DNA of 64,000 nt from Myroides phaeus (GCF_009799805.1 NZ_CP047050.1:758001-822000), one strand, 5' to 3'. Shown: positions 9,164-19,140, counted from the stretch's first letter. Program-made: numbers and translations. Notes: a model not told the origin generated them from the sequence alone.

Positions 9164-10340
9164 CCCTACATCAGATGGCTACTACGGAGAATTTGGAGGT
9201 GCCTTCATTCCTGAAATGTTGCACGCCAATGTAGCAGAACTACAAGCAAAATACTTAGATATACTTCAAGATAGCAGCTTCCAACAAGAAATGCAGTCCC
9301 TTCTAAAAGACTATGTCGGAAGGCCAACCCCTCTGTTTTATTCTGAAAACTTATCAAAACAATACAAAGCTAAAATCTACCTAAAAAGAGAAGATTTAAA
9401 CCATACAGGAGCCCATAAAATCAATAACACTATTGGACAAGTATTATTGGCAAAACGCCTAAACAAAAAAAGGATTATCGCAGAAACAGGTGCAGGACAA
9501 CACGGTGTTGCCACTGCCACTACTTGTGCTTTATTAGGTTTAGAGTGCACTGTATTTATGGGAGCAATAGACATCGAAAGACAAAAGCCAAATGTTGAAC
9601 GAATGAAGATGCTTGGAGCCACTGTAGTTCCAGCAAATAGTGGTAGCAAAACATTAAAAGATGCTACAAACGAGGCTATCAGAGAATGGATAAACAATCC
9701 TACCGATACTCATTATGTAATTGGTTCTGTCGTTGGTCCACACCCTTATCCTGATATGGTAGCAAAATTTCAATCTATTATTAGCAAAGAGATTCAAGAA
9801 CAACTATTAGAAAAAGAAAACACAGCAAAACCGGATTATGTAATTGCTTGCGTTGGAGGTGGTAGTAATGCTATGGGAGCTTTCTATCATTTTATCGATA
9901 ACAAGCATACCAAACTAATTGCTGTTGAAGCAGCCGGAAAAGGAACACAAACGGATAAAACAGCCGCTACAATTGCATTAGGCAAAAAAGGTATTATCCA
10001 CGGTAGTAAAACCTACCTTATACAAACAGAAGACGGTCAGATTATAGAACCCTATTCTATATCAGCTGGATTAGACTATCCTGGTATTGGTCCTGCTCAC
10101 GCTTATCTTAATGATACTAATAAAATAATTGTAGATAGCATCACTGATGACGAAGCTGTAAAAGCAGCTTTTCATTTAACCAGAACGGATGGAATTATAC
10201 CTGCTTTAGAATCGGCTCACGCTTTAGCTTACTTAGAAAAACTAACCTTAAAAGAAAACGACATTGTCATTGTCAACTTATCTGGAAGAGGAGATAAAGA
10301 TATGCTAACCTATCAAAAATACTTTACCAATGAAAAATAG
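9150..10340 (+). CDS. trpB: Tryptophan synthase beta chain
   Basis: TrpB is the pyridoxal-phosphate subunit that joins indole and serine to form tryptophan. At 396 residues it belongs to the standard TrpB1 type that works with TrpA. The PLP lysine is Lys90 in [14 protein letters not shown], and the cofactor phosphate loop is [10 protein letters not shown] near residue 232. ERxK-type and GRGDKD motifs are also in place. It overlaps trpF by 14 bp and trpA by 11 bp, so the ATG at 9150 lies within trpF. The ATG is supported by alignment with the usual TrpB N-terminus ([14 protein letters not shown]). Confidence 0.97.
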   Translation: MNTFNPTSDGYYGEFGGAFIPEMLHANVAELQAKYLDILQDSSFQQEMQSLLKDYVGRPTPLFYSENLSKQYKAKIYLKREDLNHTGAHKINNTIGQVLLAKRLNKKRIIAETGAGQHGVATATTCALLGLECTVFMGAIDIERQKPNVERMKMLGATVVPANSGSKTLKDATNEAIREWINNPTDTHYVIGSVVGPHPYPDMVAKFQSIISKEIQEQLLEKENTAKPDYVIACVGGGSNAMGAFYHFIDNKHTKLIAVEAAGKGTQTDKTAATIALGKKGIIHGSKTYLIQTEDGQIIEPYSISAGLDYPGIGPAHAYLNDTNKIIVDSITDDEAVKAAFHLTRTDGIIPALESAHALAYLEKLTLKENDIVIVNLSGRGDKDMLTYQKYFTNEK

Positions 10341-11103
10341 AATTACAACAACTTTCCAACAAAAAAATAAAAATATACTCTCTATCTTTTTCACTGCTGG
10401 TTATCCTAACCTAAACGATACACTTACTATTATTGAAAACTTAGAGAAAGCGGGAGTAGATATGATTGAAATAGGCATTCCTTTTTCGGATCCCCTTGCC
10501 GATGGTCCCGTTATACAAGAAAGTAGCGAGAAAGCCCTTAAAAACGGTATGAGCCTAACTCTTTTGTTTGACCAGCTAACAACACTTAGAAAAAACACAA
10601 CCATTCCTATTGTATTAATGGGGTACCTAAACCCTATCCTACAATACGGCGAAGAAAACTTTGTCAAAAAATGTGCTGAAGTCGGTATTGATGGATTCAT
10701 TATTCCAGATTTACCTCTTGATTATTATAAGCAGCATCTCAAAGCTTACTGCCATCAATACGGCATCTTAAACATTATGTTGATAAATAATGAAACAACA
10801 GAAGAACGAATCAAAATGATTGACCAAGAAACAAATGGTTTTATCTATATGGTCTCTTCAAACAGCATAACTGGAGCAAATAAAAACTTAGAAATACAAG
10901 CAGACTATTTCCAACGCGTTCAAAACCTACAATTAACCAATCCACGATTAGTTGGTTTCGGGATCCACAATGCTACAACCTTTCAAACCGTTTGCAAATA
11001 CAGTCAGGGTGCTATTGTTGGTTCTGCTTTTGTCAAGCATATAGAACACAACGGTATATCACTACCCTCTATACAAGAATTTGTAAACAGCCTAAAACAA
11101 TAA
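10330..11103 (+). CDS. trpA: Tryptophan synthase alpha chain
   Basis: TrpA splits indole-3-glycerol phosphate to indole, which is channelled to TrpB. The protein has 257 residues, typical of the family. The signature [19 protein letters not shown] holds the catalytic Glu47 and Asp58. It is the last gene of the operon. The stop codon TAA at 11101-11103 is immediately followed by, and overlaps, the left arm of a long terminator stem, so no further plus-strand gene belongs to the unit. Confidence 0.96.
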   Translation: MKNRITTTFQQKNKNILSIFFTAGYPNLNDTLTIIENLEKAGVDMIEIGIPFSDPLADGPVIQESSEKALKNGMSLTLLFDQLTTLRKNTTIPIVLMGYLNPILQYGEENFVKKCAEVGIDGFIIPDLPLDYYKQHLKAYCHQYGILNIMLINNETTEERIKMIDQETNGFIYMVSSNSITGANKNLEIQADYFQRVQNLQLTNPRLVGFGIHNATTFQTVCKYSQGAIVGSAFVKHIEHNGISLPSIQEFVNSLKQ

Positions 11104-11141
11104 AAGCGAAAGCCATCTAAAATAGATGGCTTTCGCTTTTT
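11102..11141 (+). terminator. Terminator of the trp operon
   Basis: A perfect 18-bp stem (11102-11119 with 11123-11140) with a 3-nt loop and a T run begins inside the trpA stop codon. Because the stem is flanked by A on the left, it may also stop minus-strand transcription coming from the feo operon. Confidence 0.92.
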
Positions 11142-11168
11142 ATATATAAATAGTAAACTATATCTCTG

Positions 11169-11300
11169 TTAAGAGCAACCGCAACTTCCGTTACCACAAG
11201 ATCCATTCTTGCCTCCCTTATTCTTCCAAAAACTCTTTTTGATAAAATACCCTAAAGCAATAATAACAATTGCATAGGCTATTACTTCTTGGTAGTCCAT
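11169..11300 (-). CDS. FeoB-associated Cys-rich membrane protein
   Basis: This 43-residue ORF has a hydrophobic helix at about residues 6-20, then a basic stretch (KKSFWKNKGGK) and a glycine- and cysteine-rich tail ending GSCGNGSCGCS with three cysteines. Its ATG lies 6 bp after the feoB stop, on the same strand. The size, single membrane helix, Cys-rich tail and position match the family annotated as FeoB-associated Cys-rich membrane protein, whose role is not known. A function in handling ferrous iron or supporting FeoB is an inference from context. The downstream stop lies close to the bidirectional-looking trp terminator. Confidence 0.85.
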   Translation of the reverse strand: MDYQEVIAYAIVIIALGYFIKKSFWKNKGGKNGSCGNGSCGCS

Positions 11301-11306
11301 ATTAGT

Positions 11307-13409
11307 TTATTTTAAAAGTTGATACACTACTAATGCAACAACATACGCAAACACAGTCATAAACACTACTTGGAATATAGTCCATTTCCAAGACTTTGTC
11401 TCTCTTCTGGTAATTGCAACTGTCGAAGCACATTGCATTGCAAATGCATAAAAGAACATCAATGAAAGTCCACTTGCTAAAGTAAACACCTTCTCTCCTG
11501 TGTCTGGCCAAACCTCAGCCTCCATACGAGCCTTGATCGTTTCTTCTTCTTCACCACTTGAACCCACATTGTAAATAGTAGCCAATGTTGCCACAAATAC
11601 CTCACGAGCTACGAATGATGTAATCACTGCAATACCAATTTTCCAATCATATCCCAATGGTTTAATAACAGGTTCAATTGTTTTACCAACAATTCCGATG
11701 TATGAATTTTCTAATCTATACCCTGCTACATAATCATCCATTTCTTCAGCTGTTACAACCTCTCCTTTGTATCTTTCAGCAATAATTTCTTCTGCATTTT
11801 CAAAATTATTTCCAGGTCCGTGAGCACCTAAAAACCAAATAATAATTGAAAGGAAAAAGATAATCTTACCTGCTCCAACAACGAAAGCTTTAGTCTTTTC
11901 ATACATTGTAGCAACTACGTTTTTCAATATAGGTGCACGGTAGCTTGGCATTTCAATTACAAAATATGACTTGTGTTTTACGTCAATAAAGTGTTTCAAT
12001 ACCCACGCACCAATCAATGCAGAGAAGAATCCAATTAAATAGAAGAACGTCAACGTTAACGCCTGCATTCCAAATATACCAATACGAGTATCAGGAATAA
12101 CCAATGAAATCAAGATGATATAAACTGGAATACGAGCAGAACAAGTAGTAAACGGAGTCACTAAAATTGTCAACAAACGCTCTTTTGGATTTTCAATATT
12201 ACGAGCAGACATAATTGCTGGAATCGCACAAGCATTACCTGAGATTAATGGAACAACTGATTTTCCACTTAATCCAAAAGGACGCATTAAACGGTCCATT
12301 AAAAACACTACTCTACTCATATATCCCGTTTCTTCAAGAATCGCGATAAACATAAATAAAATAGCAATTTGAGGAATGAATGGCATAATACCACCAATAC
12401 CCGGAACGATACCATCTGCTATTAAGTCTGTCAGTTTCCCCGGTGTCATTACCTCGTGTACCCAAGTTGTCAAAGACGCAAATTGATCTTCTATCCAATC
12501 CATCGGAATACTTGACCACTCAAATATCGCTTGGAACACCAATAACATAATTGCGAAGAAGATTACATAACCCCAAACGCGGTGCGTTAAAATACGGTCA
12601 ACCTTACTTCTGATATCTGTTGCCTTAGAAGAGTCCTTTACATAAGTCTCTTTTAAAACATCATTTATAAATTGATAACGTTTAATTGTTTTCTTGTGTT
12701 GTAAACGCTTAACCTCATCCTCAGATAATTTAACTCCTTTAGATTCGATTTCATTTTTACCTATTCCTCCAATTGTAACCTCTTGCGAGTAAATCATCCA
12801 TAATTTATACACAGATAAATTAGAGAACGTAAGTGCTAAACGACCAAAGAACTCAGGATCTACACCTGTAGCGTTCATACAAGGCTTAATAGAAAGCTCC
12901 TTGTAGTCTAAAACAGCTTGTTTTATTTCTTGAATACCTAATTTCTTCTTAGCACTTGCTAAAACGATTTTAGTTTTCAACTTTTCTTCTAACTCAGCTA
13001 CAGCAAGAGTAATCCCTTTCTCTTCCATTCGGTCAGCCATATTCACAACCAATACCGTTGGAATACCTAACTCTTTCACTTGCGTAAATAAAAGTAGATT
13101 ACGTTTTAAATTCTCGATATCTACAACAACTACAGCAACATCTGGATAATCTTCATTAGTAGGATCGAACAACAAATCTAAAACGATGCGTTCGTCTAAT
13201 GAGCTGGCATTGATACTATACGTACCTGGTAAATCTACAATTGTAGCATTTGTGTGTTCATCAAGTTTTGACACACCTGTTTTCTTATCAACAGTAATTC
13301 CTGGATAATTCCCTATTTTATGATTAAGTCCAGTTAAAGCATTAAATACTGAGGTTTTCCCTACGTTAGGATTACCTATTAGGGCAACTTTAATATTTTT
13401 TTTCATCAA
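11307..13409 (-). CDS. feoB: Ferrous iron transport protein B
   Basis: FeoB is the membrane permease for Fe(II), with an N-terminal G-protein domain. The 700-residue protein has G1 GNPNVGKTS at residues 12-20, G3 DLPGTYS near 59-65 and G4 NMAD. A helical linker follows, and then two Gate-type blocks with about eight membrane helices, including SGNACAIPAIMSAR and FVAREVFVATLATIYN. It follows feoA by 25 bp and precedes the Cys-rich partner by 6 bp, which gives a three-gene feoA-feoB-partner unit. Iron-dependent control is expected from biology, but I did not identify a Fur box. Confidence 0.96.
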   Translation of the reverse strand: MMKKNIKVALIGNPNVGKTSVFNALTGLNHKIGNYPGITVDKKTGVSKLDEHTNATIVDLPGTYSINASSLDERIVLDLLFDPTNEDYPDVAVVVVDIENLKRNLLLFTQVKELGIPTVLVVNMADRMEEKGITLAVAELEEKLKTKIVLASAKKKLGIQEIKQAVLDYKELSIKPCMNATGVDPEFFGRLALTFSNLSVYKLWMIYSQEVTIGGIGKNEIESKGVKLSEDEVKRLQHKKTIKRYQFINDVLKETYVKDSSKATDIRSKVDRILTHRVWGYVIFFAIMLLVFQAIFEWSSIPMDWIEDQFASLTTWVHEVMTPGKLTDLIADGIVPGIGGIMPFIPQIAILFMFIAILEETGYMSRVVFLMDRLMRPFGLSGKSVVPLISGNACAIPAIMSARNIENPKERLLTILVTPFTTCSARIPVYIILISLVIPDTRIGIFGMQALTLTFFYLIGFFSALIGAWVLKHFIDVKHKSYFVIEMPSYRAPILKNVVATMYEKTKAFVVGAGKIIFFLSIIIWFLGAHGPGNNFENAEEIIAERYKGEVVTAEEMDDYVAGYRLENSYIGIVGKTIEPVIKPLGYDWKIGIAVITSFVAREVFVATLATIYNVGSSGEEEETIKARMEAEVWPDTGEKVFTLASGLSLMFFYAFAMQCASTVAITRRETKSWKWTIFQVVFMTVFAYVVALVVYQLLK

Positions 13410-13434
13410 CTAATGTAATAATATATTGTACTAA

Positions 13435-13665
13435 TTAACCCTCTACTTCTACAAGTATTTCACGAGCTAATTCTTTACGAATAGATAAATGTGTGTCATT
13501 TATACACAAATAAATCGGATCTCCCAATGGGGCTACTTCTAACAACACTACTTCATTGCCAGGTAAACATCCCATCTCTAATAATTTCAAAGGAACCTTA
13601 TGCATATCAAACTCTGCAATTACTCCTCTTTCGTTTCTTTTTAACAAGTCTAAAGTTGTACTCAC
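13435..13665 (-). CDS. feoA: Ferrous iron transport protein A
   Basis: FeoA is a small cytoplasmic SH3-like protein that acts with FeoB in Fe(II) uptake. At 76 residues it has the normal length. The core LLEMGCLPGNEVVLLEVAPLGDPIYL matches the family pattern, in which a helix with a conserved LxxMG turn precedes the beta barrel. It is the first gene of the feo unit, and a -7 box (TAGCTTTG on the minus strand) lies 24 bp upstream of its ATG. Confidence 0.94.
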   Translation of the reverse strand: MSTTLDLLKRNERGVIAEFDMHKVPLKLLEMGCLPGNEVVLLEVAPLGDPIYLCINDTHLSIRKELAREILVEVEG

Positions 13666-13689
13666 TTTATTTAGATTTAATTCACATTA

Positions 13690-13697
13690 CAAAGCTA
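13690..13697 (-). promoter_or_regulatory. -7 box of the feoAB promoter
   Basis: The minus-strand sequence TAGCTTTG matches TAnnTTTG exactly and lies 24 bp upstream of the feoA start. A clear -33 TTTG at the right distance is not visible. Confidence 0.55.
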
Positions 13698-13783
13698 AGT
13701 ATAAAAAAAGATAATAGTAGCATAAACACAAGATTTCTTATTATTTAAACTTCTATTACCTTTAGTTTTATCTCTTAACAAGG

Positions 13784-14491
13784 TTATTTTTTACTCTCTT
13801 CGTGCTTGTATAACCATTGGATATCTTCCCACAAATCTTGCATATTCTTAGCCTCTTCATCCTTCGTATCTAAGTTCGTTCCATCATAGAAACCTCTAAT
13901 ACGCCCACTTCCATCTACCAATATAAAGTTCTCTGTATGTACCATATCGTACATCTCTTCAGGAGAACCTGTCTTCACTGCTAAGTAAGAATTTCTTGCG
14001 ATATAATAGATATCTCTCTTATCTCCTGTTACCAGATTCCAAATGTTATCATCTACCCCTTTGTGAAGTGCGTATTCTTTCAACACTGGAACACTATCAA
14101 TATCTGGAGTTACAGTATGAGAAAGTAACTTAACACCCGGTAAATCTTTAATCTTATCTTGTAACCACACCATATTATCTCCCATAATTGGACAAATAGT
14201 AGGACAAGTAGTAAAAAAGAAATCTGCTACATAAATATGCCCTTCATAGTCTTTATTAGAAATAGTATCCCCATTTTGATTTACAAACTTAAATGGCGCT
14301 ATACGGTGTTTTTGCTTATTTGCTTGATGTTGAATCAAACTATCTACCATCTCCGGGTTTACCATTGCAGGAGTATAAACAGGTAGTGACTTTCTGTACT
14401 TCAATGCATTATAAAACATAATCATTATTCCTGCACACAATAAGAAGAAAAATAAAAAGAAATATCTGTACTTTTTAAAGAACTGTAACAT
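13784..14491 (-). CDS. SCO1/SenC-family copper chaperone or thiol protein
   Basis: This is a membrane-anchored thioredoxin-fold protein of 235 residues. A membrane segment at about residues 9-27 anchors it, with the rest outside the cytoplasm. The copper-binding CxxxC motif is Cys96 and Cys100 in TTCPTICPIMG, and the third ligand is His185 in MVHTENFILVDG, so all three metal ligands are present. SCO proteins deliver copper to the CuA site of cytochrome oxidase or act as thiol reductases. The partner oxidase is not in this window. It is transcribed toward feoA but each has its own -7 box, so a joint operon is not needed. Confidence 0.9.
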   Translation of the reverse strand: MLQFFKKYRYFFLFFFLLCAGIMIMFYNALKYRKSLPVYTPAMVNPEMVDSLIQHQANKQKHRIAPFKFVNQNGDTISNKDYEGHIYVADFFFTTCPTICPIMGDNMVWLQDKIKDLPGVKLLSHTVTPDIDSVPVLKEYALHKGVDDNIWNLVTGDKRDIYYIARNSYLAVKTGSPEEMYDMVHTENFILVDGSGRIRGFYDGTNLDTKDEEAKNMQDLWEDIQWLYKHEESKK

Positions 14492-14509
14492 AATTATTTG
14501 AGTTTATGC

Positions 14510-14517
14510 AAACTTAC
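14510..14517 (-). promoter_or_regulatory. -7 box upstream of the SCO gene
   Basis: The minus-strand TAAGTTTG matches TAnnTTTG, 18 bp before the ATG of the SCO gene. No clear -33 element was found. Confidence 0.5.
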
Positions 14518-14607
14518 AAATTCACTTCTAAAAAAAGGTTAAAGACTTTATAAATGCTTCATCCTCATTTTGCTTTGTTAAAAATTATATTAACCAAAGA
14601 TATTTTC

Positions 14608-14615
14608 TATTTTTG
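14608..14615 (+). promoter_or_regulatory. -7 box upstream of the M13 peptidase gene
   Basis: TATTTTTG matches TAnnTTTG exactly, 37 bp before the ATG at 14653. The nearest TTTG upstream (14574-14577) is too far for a standard -33 box. Confidence 0.5.
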
Positions 14616-14652
14616 TTAGCATATCATTAAAAACGAAAATAATCTTAATATT

Positions 14653-16719
14653 ATGAACAAAAAGGTATTATTAACTTCTGCCTTTGCTGTTGTTTCTTTA
14701 GTTGCTTGTAAAGACGCTAAGAAAACAGCTGACGCAGAAGACACAGTAAACCACGGAATTACATTAGAGTATATGGATACTTTAGTGAAGCCAGGTGATG
14801 ACTTCTTCCGTTATGTAAACGGAACTTGGTTCGACAAAACAGAAATTCCAGCTGATAGAACTCGTTGGGGAAGCTTTGACGAATTAAGACAGAATACAGA
14901 TAAAGATGCTTTAGCTATTTTAAAAGAAGCTGGACAAAATAAAAAACTTGATCCTAAATCTGACCAAGCAAAAGCTGTTGCTGTTTTTGAAACTTACTTG
15001 GATGCTGAAACAAGAAATAAATTAGGAGTTGATCCACTTAAACCTTACTTAGATAAAATTAATGCTATTGCTACACCTGCTGATGTAACAAAGTTAATTA
15101 ATGATTTAGCTGACGAAGGTGGATTAGGTTTATATTCTATCTACGTTTATGCAGATGCTAAAAACTCTAACGAAAATGCAGTTTATTTAAGCTTAGGTTC
15201 TCTTGGTTTACCTGACCGTGATTACTATATCTTAAAAGATAAAGATATGCAAGAAAAACGCGAGCAATATACAGCTCACGTTGCTCGTATGTTAGAAATG
15301 GCTGGAGAGTCTAAAGAAGAAGCTACAGCAGATTCTAAAAGAGTACTTGCTATTGAAACTAAAATGGCTGAGCCTCGTTTAACTCGTGTTGAGCGTAGAG
15401 ATAGTCGTTTAACTTACAATCCAATGACAATTGCTGATTTACAAAAATTAGCTCCTGTTGTAGATTGGAACGCATACATCACAGCAAGTGGATTGAAAAA
15501 CGTAGATAAAGTAATCGTTTCTCAACCTAAATACATCAAGTCATTAAACGAAATCTTGACTGCTAAGAATATTGCTGATGTAAAAGCTTACTTAAAATGG
15601 ACATTAGTTAATAGTTCTGCAAGTTTATTATCTACTGATATGGAAACTGCAAACTGGGAATTCTACTCAAAAACACTTGAAGGTGCTAAAGAGCAAAGAC
15701 CAGTTGAAGAAAGAGCATTAGCTGTTGTTAACAGAACTGTTGGTGAAGCTTTAGGACAATTATATGTTGAGAAGAAATTCCCAGCTGAAGCGAAAGCAAA
15801 AGCTCAAGCTATGATTAAAAATGTTTTAACAGCATTCGGTGATCGTATTAAAGCTTTACCTTGGATGGCTGAAGAAACTAAAAAAGGAGCTTTAGAAAAA
15901 TTAAGCACAACTACAGTTAAGATTGGTTACCCTGACAAATGGGAAGACTACTCTAAAATGGCAATCAAATCTGTAGCTGACGGAGGTAACTACTTCGAAA
16001 ATATGAAAAATGCTGAGAAATGGGAAGTTGCTAAAAATATGGCTGACTTCGGAAAACCAGTTGATAAATCTCGTTGGGGAATGGCACCACAAACAGTGAA
16101 CGCTTATTTCAACCCAATGTATAACGAAATTGTTTTCCCTGCTGCAATCTTACAACCTCCTTTCTATGACTATAAAGCAGATGAGGCAATTAACTACGGT
16201 GGTATCGGTGCTGTAATTGGACACGAAATCTCTCATAGTTTTGACGACTCAGGTGCTCGTTATGACAAAGATGGTAACTTAAACAACTGGTGGACTGATA
16301 CTGATTTAGAGCGTTTCACTAAATTAGGTAATGCTTTAGCAGATCAATACAGTGCTTTAGAACCGCTACCAGGTGTATTTGTTGATGGTAAATTTACTTT
16401 AGGTGAAAACATCGGTGACTTAGGTGGTGTTAATGCTGCTTATGACGGATTACAACTTTATTTAAAAGAAAATGGAAACCCTGGATTAATCGATGGATTT
16501 ACACCAGAACAACGTTTCTTTATTTCTTGGGGTACTATTTGGAGAACTAAGGCTCGTGATGAAGCTATTAAGAACCAAGTAAAAACTGACCCACACGCTC
16601 CAGGTCATTACAGAGCTTATGTGCCTTTACAAAATGTTGATGCTTTCTACGAAGCATTCCAAATTAAAGAAGGGGATAAACTATATATCAAACCAGAAGA
16701 GAGAGTTAAAATTTGGTAA
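14653..16719 (+). CDS. M13 family metallopeptidase (neprilysin/PepO-like lipoprotein)
   Basis: This is a zinc endopeptidase of the neprilysin family, 688 residues, full length. The first 19 residues form a lipoprotein signal with a probable lipidated Cys19 in SLVACKD, so the enzyme should be anchored to a membrane outside the cytoplasm. The zinc motif HEISH occupies residues 524-528 and the third ligand Glu585 lies in LGENIGDLGG. The substrate-binding NAYFNP (as NAYFNPMYNEIVFPAAI) precedes it. It is a single gene with its own -7 box and its own terminator. The natural substrate is unknown, presumably small peptides. Confidence 0.95.
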   Translation: MNKKVLLTSAFAVVSLVACKDAKKTADAEDTVNHGITLEYMDTLVKPGDDFFRYVNGTWFDKTEIPADRTRWGSFDELRQNTDKDALAILKEAGQNKKLDPKSDQAKAVAVFETYLDAETRNKLGVDPLKPYLDKINAIATPADVTKLINDLADEGGLGLYSIYVYADAKNSNENAVYLSLGSLGLPDRDYYILKDKDMQEKREQYTAHVARMLEMAGESKEEATADSKRVLAIETKMAEPRLTRVERRDSRLTYNPMTIADLQKLAPVVDWNAYITASGLKNVDKVIVSQPKYIKSLNEILTAKNIADVKAYLKWTLVNSSASLLSTDMETANWEFYSKTLEGAKEQRPVEERALAVVNRTVGEALGQLYVEKKFPAEAKAKAQAMIKNVLTAFGDRIKALPWMAEETKKGALEKLSTTTVKIGYPDKWEDYSKMAIKSVADGGNYFENMKNAEKWEVAKNMADFGKPVDKSRWGMAPQTVNAYFNPMYNEIVFPAAILQPPFYDYKADEAINYGGIGAVIGHEISHSFDDSGARYDKDGNLNNWWTDTDLERFTKLGNALADQYSALEPLPGVFVDGKFTLGENIGDLGGVNAAYDGLQLYLKENGNPGLIDGFTPEQRFFISWGTIWRTKARDEAIKNQVKTDPHAPGHYRAYVPLQNVDAFYEAFQIKEGDKLYIKPEERVKIW

Positions 16720-16738
16720 TTTAACCTATCTATAAATT

Positions 16739-16771
16739 AAAAACGGCTTCACTATTTGAAGCCGTTTTTTT
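16739..16771 (+). terminator. Terminator after the M13 peptidase gene
   Basis: An 11-bp stem (16741-16751 with 16757-16767) with a 5-nt loop is followed by T residues. Confidence 0.88.
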
Positions 16772-16783
16772 ATGTATATACGT

Positions 16784-16813
16784 AAAAAAAGTCACCAAAC
16801 TTTGGTGACTTTT
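16784..16813 (-). terminator. Terminator of the dCMP deaminase-ctp unit
   Basis: A near-perfect palindrome (16787-16799 with 16801-16813) reads on the minus strand into a seven-T run (plus-strand A at 16784-16790). It lies 23 bp after the protease stop codon. Confidence 0.85.
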
Positions 16814-16836
16814 CTATTATTCTTTACTGTATTTTC

Positions 16837-18411
16837 TTATTTCTTTCGATCGATTGCTACGATCATTGGATCAGTTTTCATCAACCAAGTATAATACTCT
16901 TTTGGTCCGTATAATTGATTAATAAACTCTGCTGCCAAATATCTCTTAATCAAGTCTTTTTTACTATCAAGTTTAAAGAATAAATTACTTGCCTCTAAAT
17001 GCTTTATAAAGGCCTGATACACTTTATCACTATTCTGAACATAGGCAAAAACCTCAGCCTGTTTCATAGAGGTAAACTTATTTCTGTCTTTATCTATTTC
17101 ACCAAAAACAAAGTAATTAACAATATTAGACCTCATCAGCATAATTGTATTCTCTTCTCCGTGTTTTTCTGCAATAGGAACAAATACATCTGGCACTATT
17201 CCACCACCTCCATATACAATCTTACCCTTAAGGGTTTTAAATTGTAAGCTATCCGCTACTTTTATACTATCTGCGGCATAAAGTTCACCATGCTCATAAC
17301 GGGATTTAAAATCATTGTTATAACTTTTTATTCCATTGCTATAAGACTTTTGAATAGAGCGCCCAGAAGGTGTGTAATAACGAGCTGTAGTTAATCGGAT
17401 AGCCGAACCATCTCCCAACATTAACTCGCGTTGAACAAGACCTTTTCCAAAGCTTCTTCTTCCTACAATCACCCCTCTATCGTTATCTTGTATAGCCCCA
17501 GCAATAATCTCACTCGCTGAAGCAGAATTCTCATCTATTAAAACATACAAAGGTTTCTCCGTAAAGATGCCGTTACCTCTACTTCTATTAACCGTTTCTT
17601 GTCCTCCTTTATTAATTGTCTTTACAACGACAAGTCCTTTATCTAATAAATCATCAAGCATTTTGATTGCCTGATCCATATAACCACCACCATTATCTCT
17701 CAAGTCTAAAACTAAACCTGAAATATCTGCAGCAACTAATTTTTCTAATGCTGTCCTAAATTCATTATAAGTTGTACTTGCAAAGCGGTTAATCTTAATA
17801 TATCCCTTACCGTCTTCCAATTTTATAGCAACATCAACACTTTTAATCGGAATAGGCTGTCTATTCACAACAATATCAAAAGTCTTTCCGGTTGTTTTTC
17901 TGTAAATAGACAAAACAACATCCGTATTCTCTGCTCCTCTCAAAACAGCAGCAATCGTATCTGTACTTATATTCTTGCCAAAAAGGGTAGTATCATCAGC
18001 CTTAAGAATTCTATCCCCTGCTTTAACTCCAGCTTTCATAGCTGGCCCATTTGCAATTTCCTTAATAACCGCAATACTGTCTTTATAAAAATAATACTGA
18101 ACTCCAATACCTACAAAACTCCCTTTCATTGACTCTGTAACTGACTGCATATCGTTCTTTGCAATATAGATAGAATGCGGATCAAGTTGTTCTAATATAG
18201 TTGATACTGTTTTATCAACGATAGAGTCTGTATTGACATTATCAACATATTCTTGCTCAATAAAATCAAGAAGTCTATTTAATTTCAGTTTATTGTGATT
18301 AGTATAAAAACCACTTCTACCCTTTTGAGAGGCAGAAACAACAAACCCTCCTAAGAGAACCCCCAGAGCAAGTGATATTGAAATAATCAGTGGCCAGTAA
18401 TACTTTTTCAT
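16837..18411 (-). CDS. S41 family C-terminal processing peptidase (CtpA/Prc-like)
   Basis: This is a serine protease with a Ser/Lys dyad, 524 residues. A membrane anchor lies at about residues 7-26, and the rest should be periplasmic. A PDZ domain covers about 95-180 (GIGVQYYF, AGDRILKADD), followed by the catalytic domain with ENSASASEI at 294-302 and the lysine Lys323 in RRSFGKGLVQ. Proteases of this type trim C-terminal tails of envelope proteins. It follows the dCMP deaminase gene by 13 bp on the same strand, so the two are probably co-transcribed, a common neighbour pair in Bacteroidota. The gene symbol is left open because several paralogues are usual. Confidence 0.93.
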   Translation of the reverse strand: MKKYYWPLIISISLALGVLLGGFVVSASQKGRSGFYTNHNKLKLNRLLDFIEQEYVDNVNTDSIVDKTVSTILEQLDPHSIYIAKNDMQSVTESMKGSFVGIGVQYYFYKDSIAVIKEIANGPAMKAGVKAGDRILKADDTTLFGKNISTDTIAAVLRGAENTDVVLSIYRKTTGKTFDIVVNRQPIPIKSVDVAIKLEDGKGYIKINRFASTTYNEFRTALEKLVAADISGLVLDLRDNGGGYMDQAIKMLDDLLDKGLVVVKTINKGGQETVNRSRGNGIFTEKPLYVLIDENSASASEIIAGAIQDNDRGVIVGRRSFGKGLVQRELMLGDGSAIRLTTARYYTPSGRSIQKSYSNGIKSYNNDFKSRYEHGELYAADSIKVADSLQFKTLKGKIVYGGGGIVPDVFVPIAEKHGEENTIMLMRSNIVNYFVFGEIDKDRNKFTSMKQAEVFAYVQNSDKVYQAFIKHLEASNLFFKLDSKKDLIKRYLAAEFINQLYGPKEYYTWLMKTDPMIVAIDRKK

Positions 18412-18424
18412 TTTTCTATTTTGA

Positions 18425-18853
18425 TTAATCTAAATCGGGGATATGAACTACTTCCACCCCTGCTTTTTCTAAGAAATTAATTCCCTCTACATCTTTATAT
18501 CCTTCCATATAAACAACTCTCTTAATTCCTGCTTGATGGATAAGTTTACTACAATCTCTACAAGGAGACATCGTAATATAAAGCGTAGCATCCTGACAAC
18601 TTTGTGTTGAACTTGCTACTTTTAAAATAGCGTTTGCTTCTGCGTGAAGTACATACCAATGTGTATTATCATTGTCATCTTCACAACAATTTTCAAATCC
18701 AGTTGGCGTACCGTTATACCCATCAGAAATAATCATTCTGTCCTTTACAATAATTGCTCCTACTTGCTTTCTTTTACAGTAAGATAGTTGTCCCCACTCA
18801 CGTGCAATACGCAAATAAGCCTTGTCGTATTTTGTGTTTTTATTTGTATCCAT
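18425..18853 (-). CDS. Deoxycytidylate (dCMP) deaminase
   Basis: This zinc enzyme deaminates dCMP to dUMP and so feeds thymidylate synthesis. It has 142 residues. The zinc-binding set is His70 with the proton-shuttle Glu72 in HAEANAIL, and Cys98 and Cys101 in SPCRDCSKL. The extra CCEDDNDN segment before the HAE motif and the DGYNGTPTGFENC stretch are typical of the dCMP deaminase branch rather than of cytidine deaminase or tRNA deaminase. It is sometimes labelled ComE operon protein 2. It is the first gene of a two-gene unit with the S41 protease. Confidence 0.93.
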   Translation of the reverse strand: MDTNKNTKYDKAYLRIAREWGQLSYCKRKQVGAIIVKDRMIISDGYNGTPTGFENCCEDDNDNTHWYVLHAEANAILKVASSTQSCQDATLYITMSPCRDCSKLIHQAGIKRVVYMEGYKDVEGINFLEKAGVEVVHIPDLD

Positions 18854-19140
18854 AGAAAGTTGTGCAGTTTTTAAGACTTAAATAGTCAATAAATAACAAA
18901 AATAAACATTCCTTTTGTTATTCAAGGGTTTAGTCAAACTTAAAAAAAGTCAATATAAAGCTTTGTATTCCTTACAACGTCCCCTCTCATTTCCTAAATT
19001 TATCATAAGACTATCGTTTAATCAAAAGTTTTTCAGCATAATAGCAAGTATTTTAGTACATTTAATATAAGTTTTACTTCGAAATAAATACTTTGTAAAA
19101 ACAACTAATCAAAAACTATTAACCCCTAAATTATTTAAAA
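18854..19140. other. Divergent intergenic spacer, dCMP deaminase / TerB-like gene
   Basis: This AT-rich spacer of 287 bp lies between two divergent genes and must hold both promoters. I see no exact TAnnTTTG box in the correct orientation. TACTTTG near 19089-19095 (one base short) is the best plus-strand candidate. No ORF or RNA gene is evident. Confidence 0.5.
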
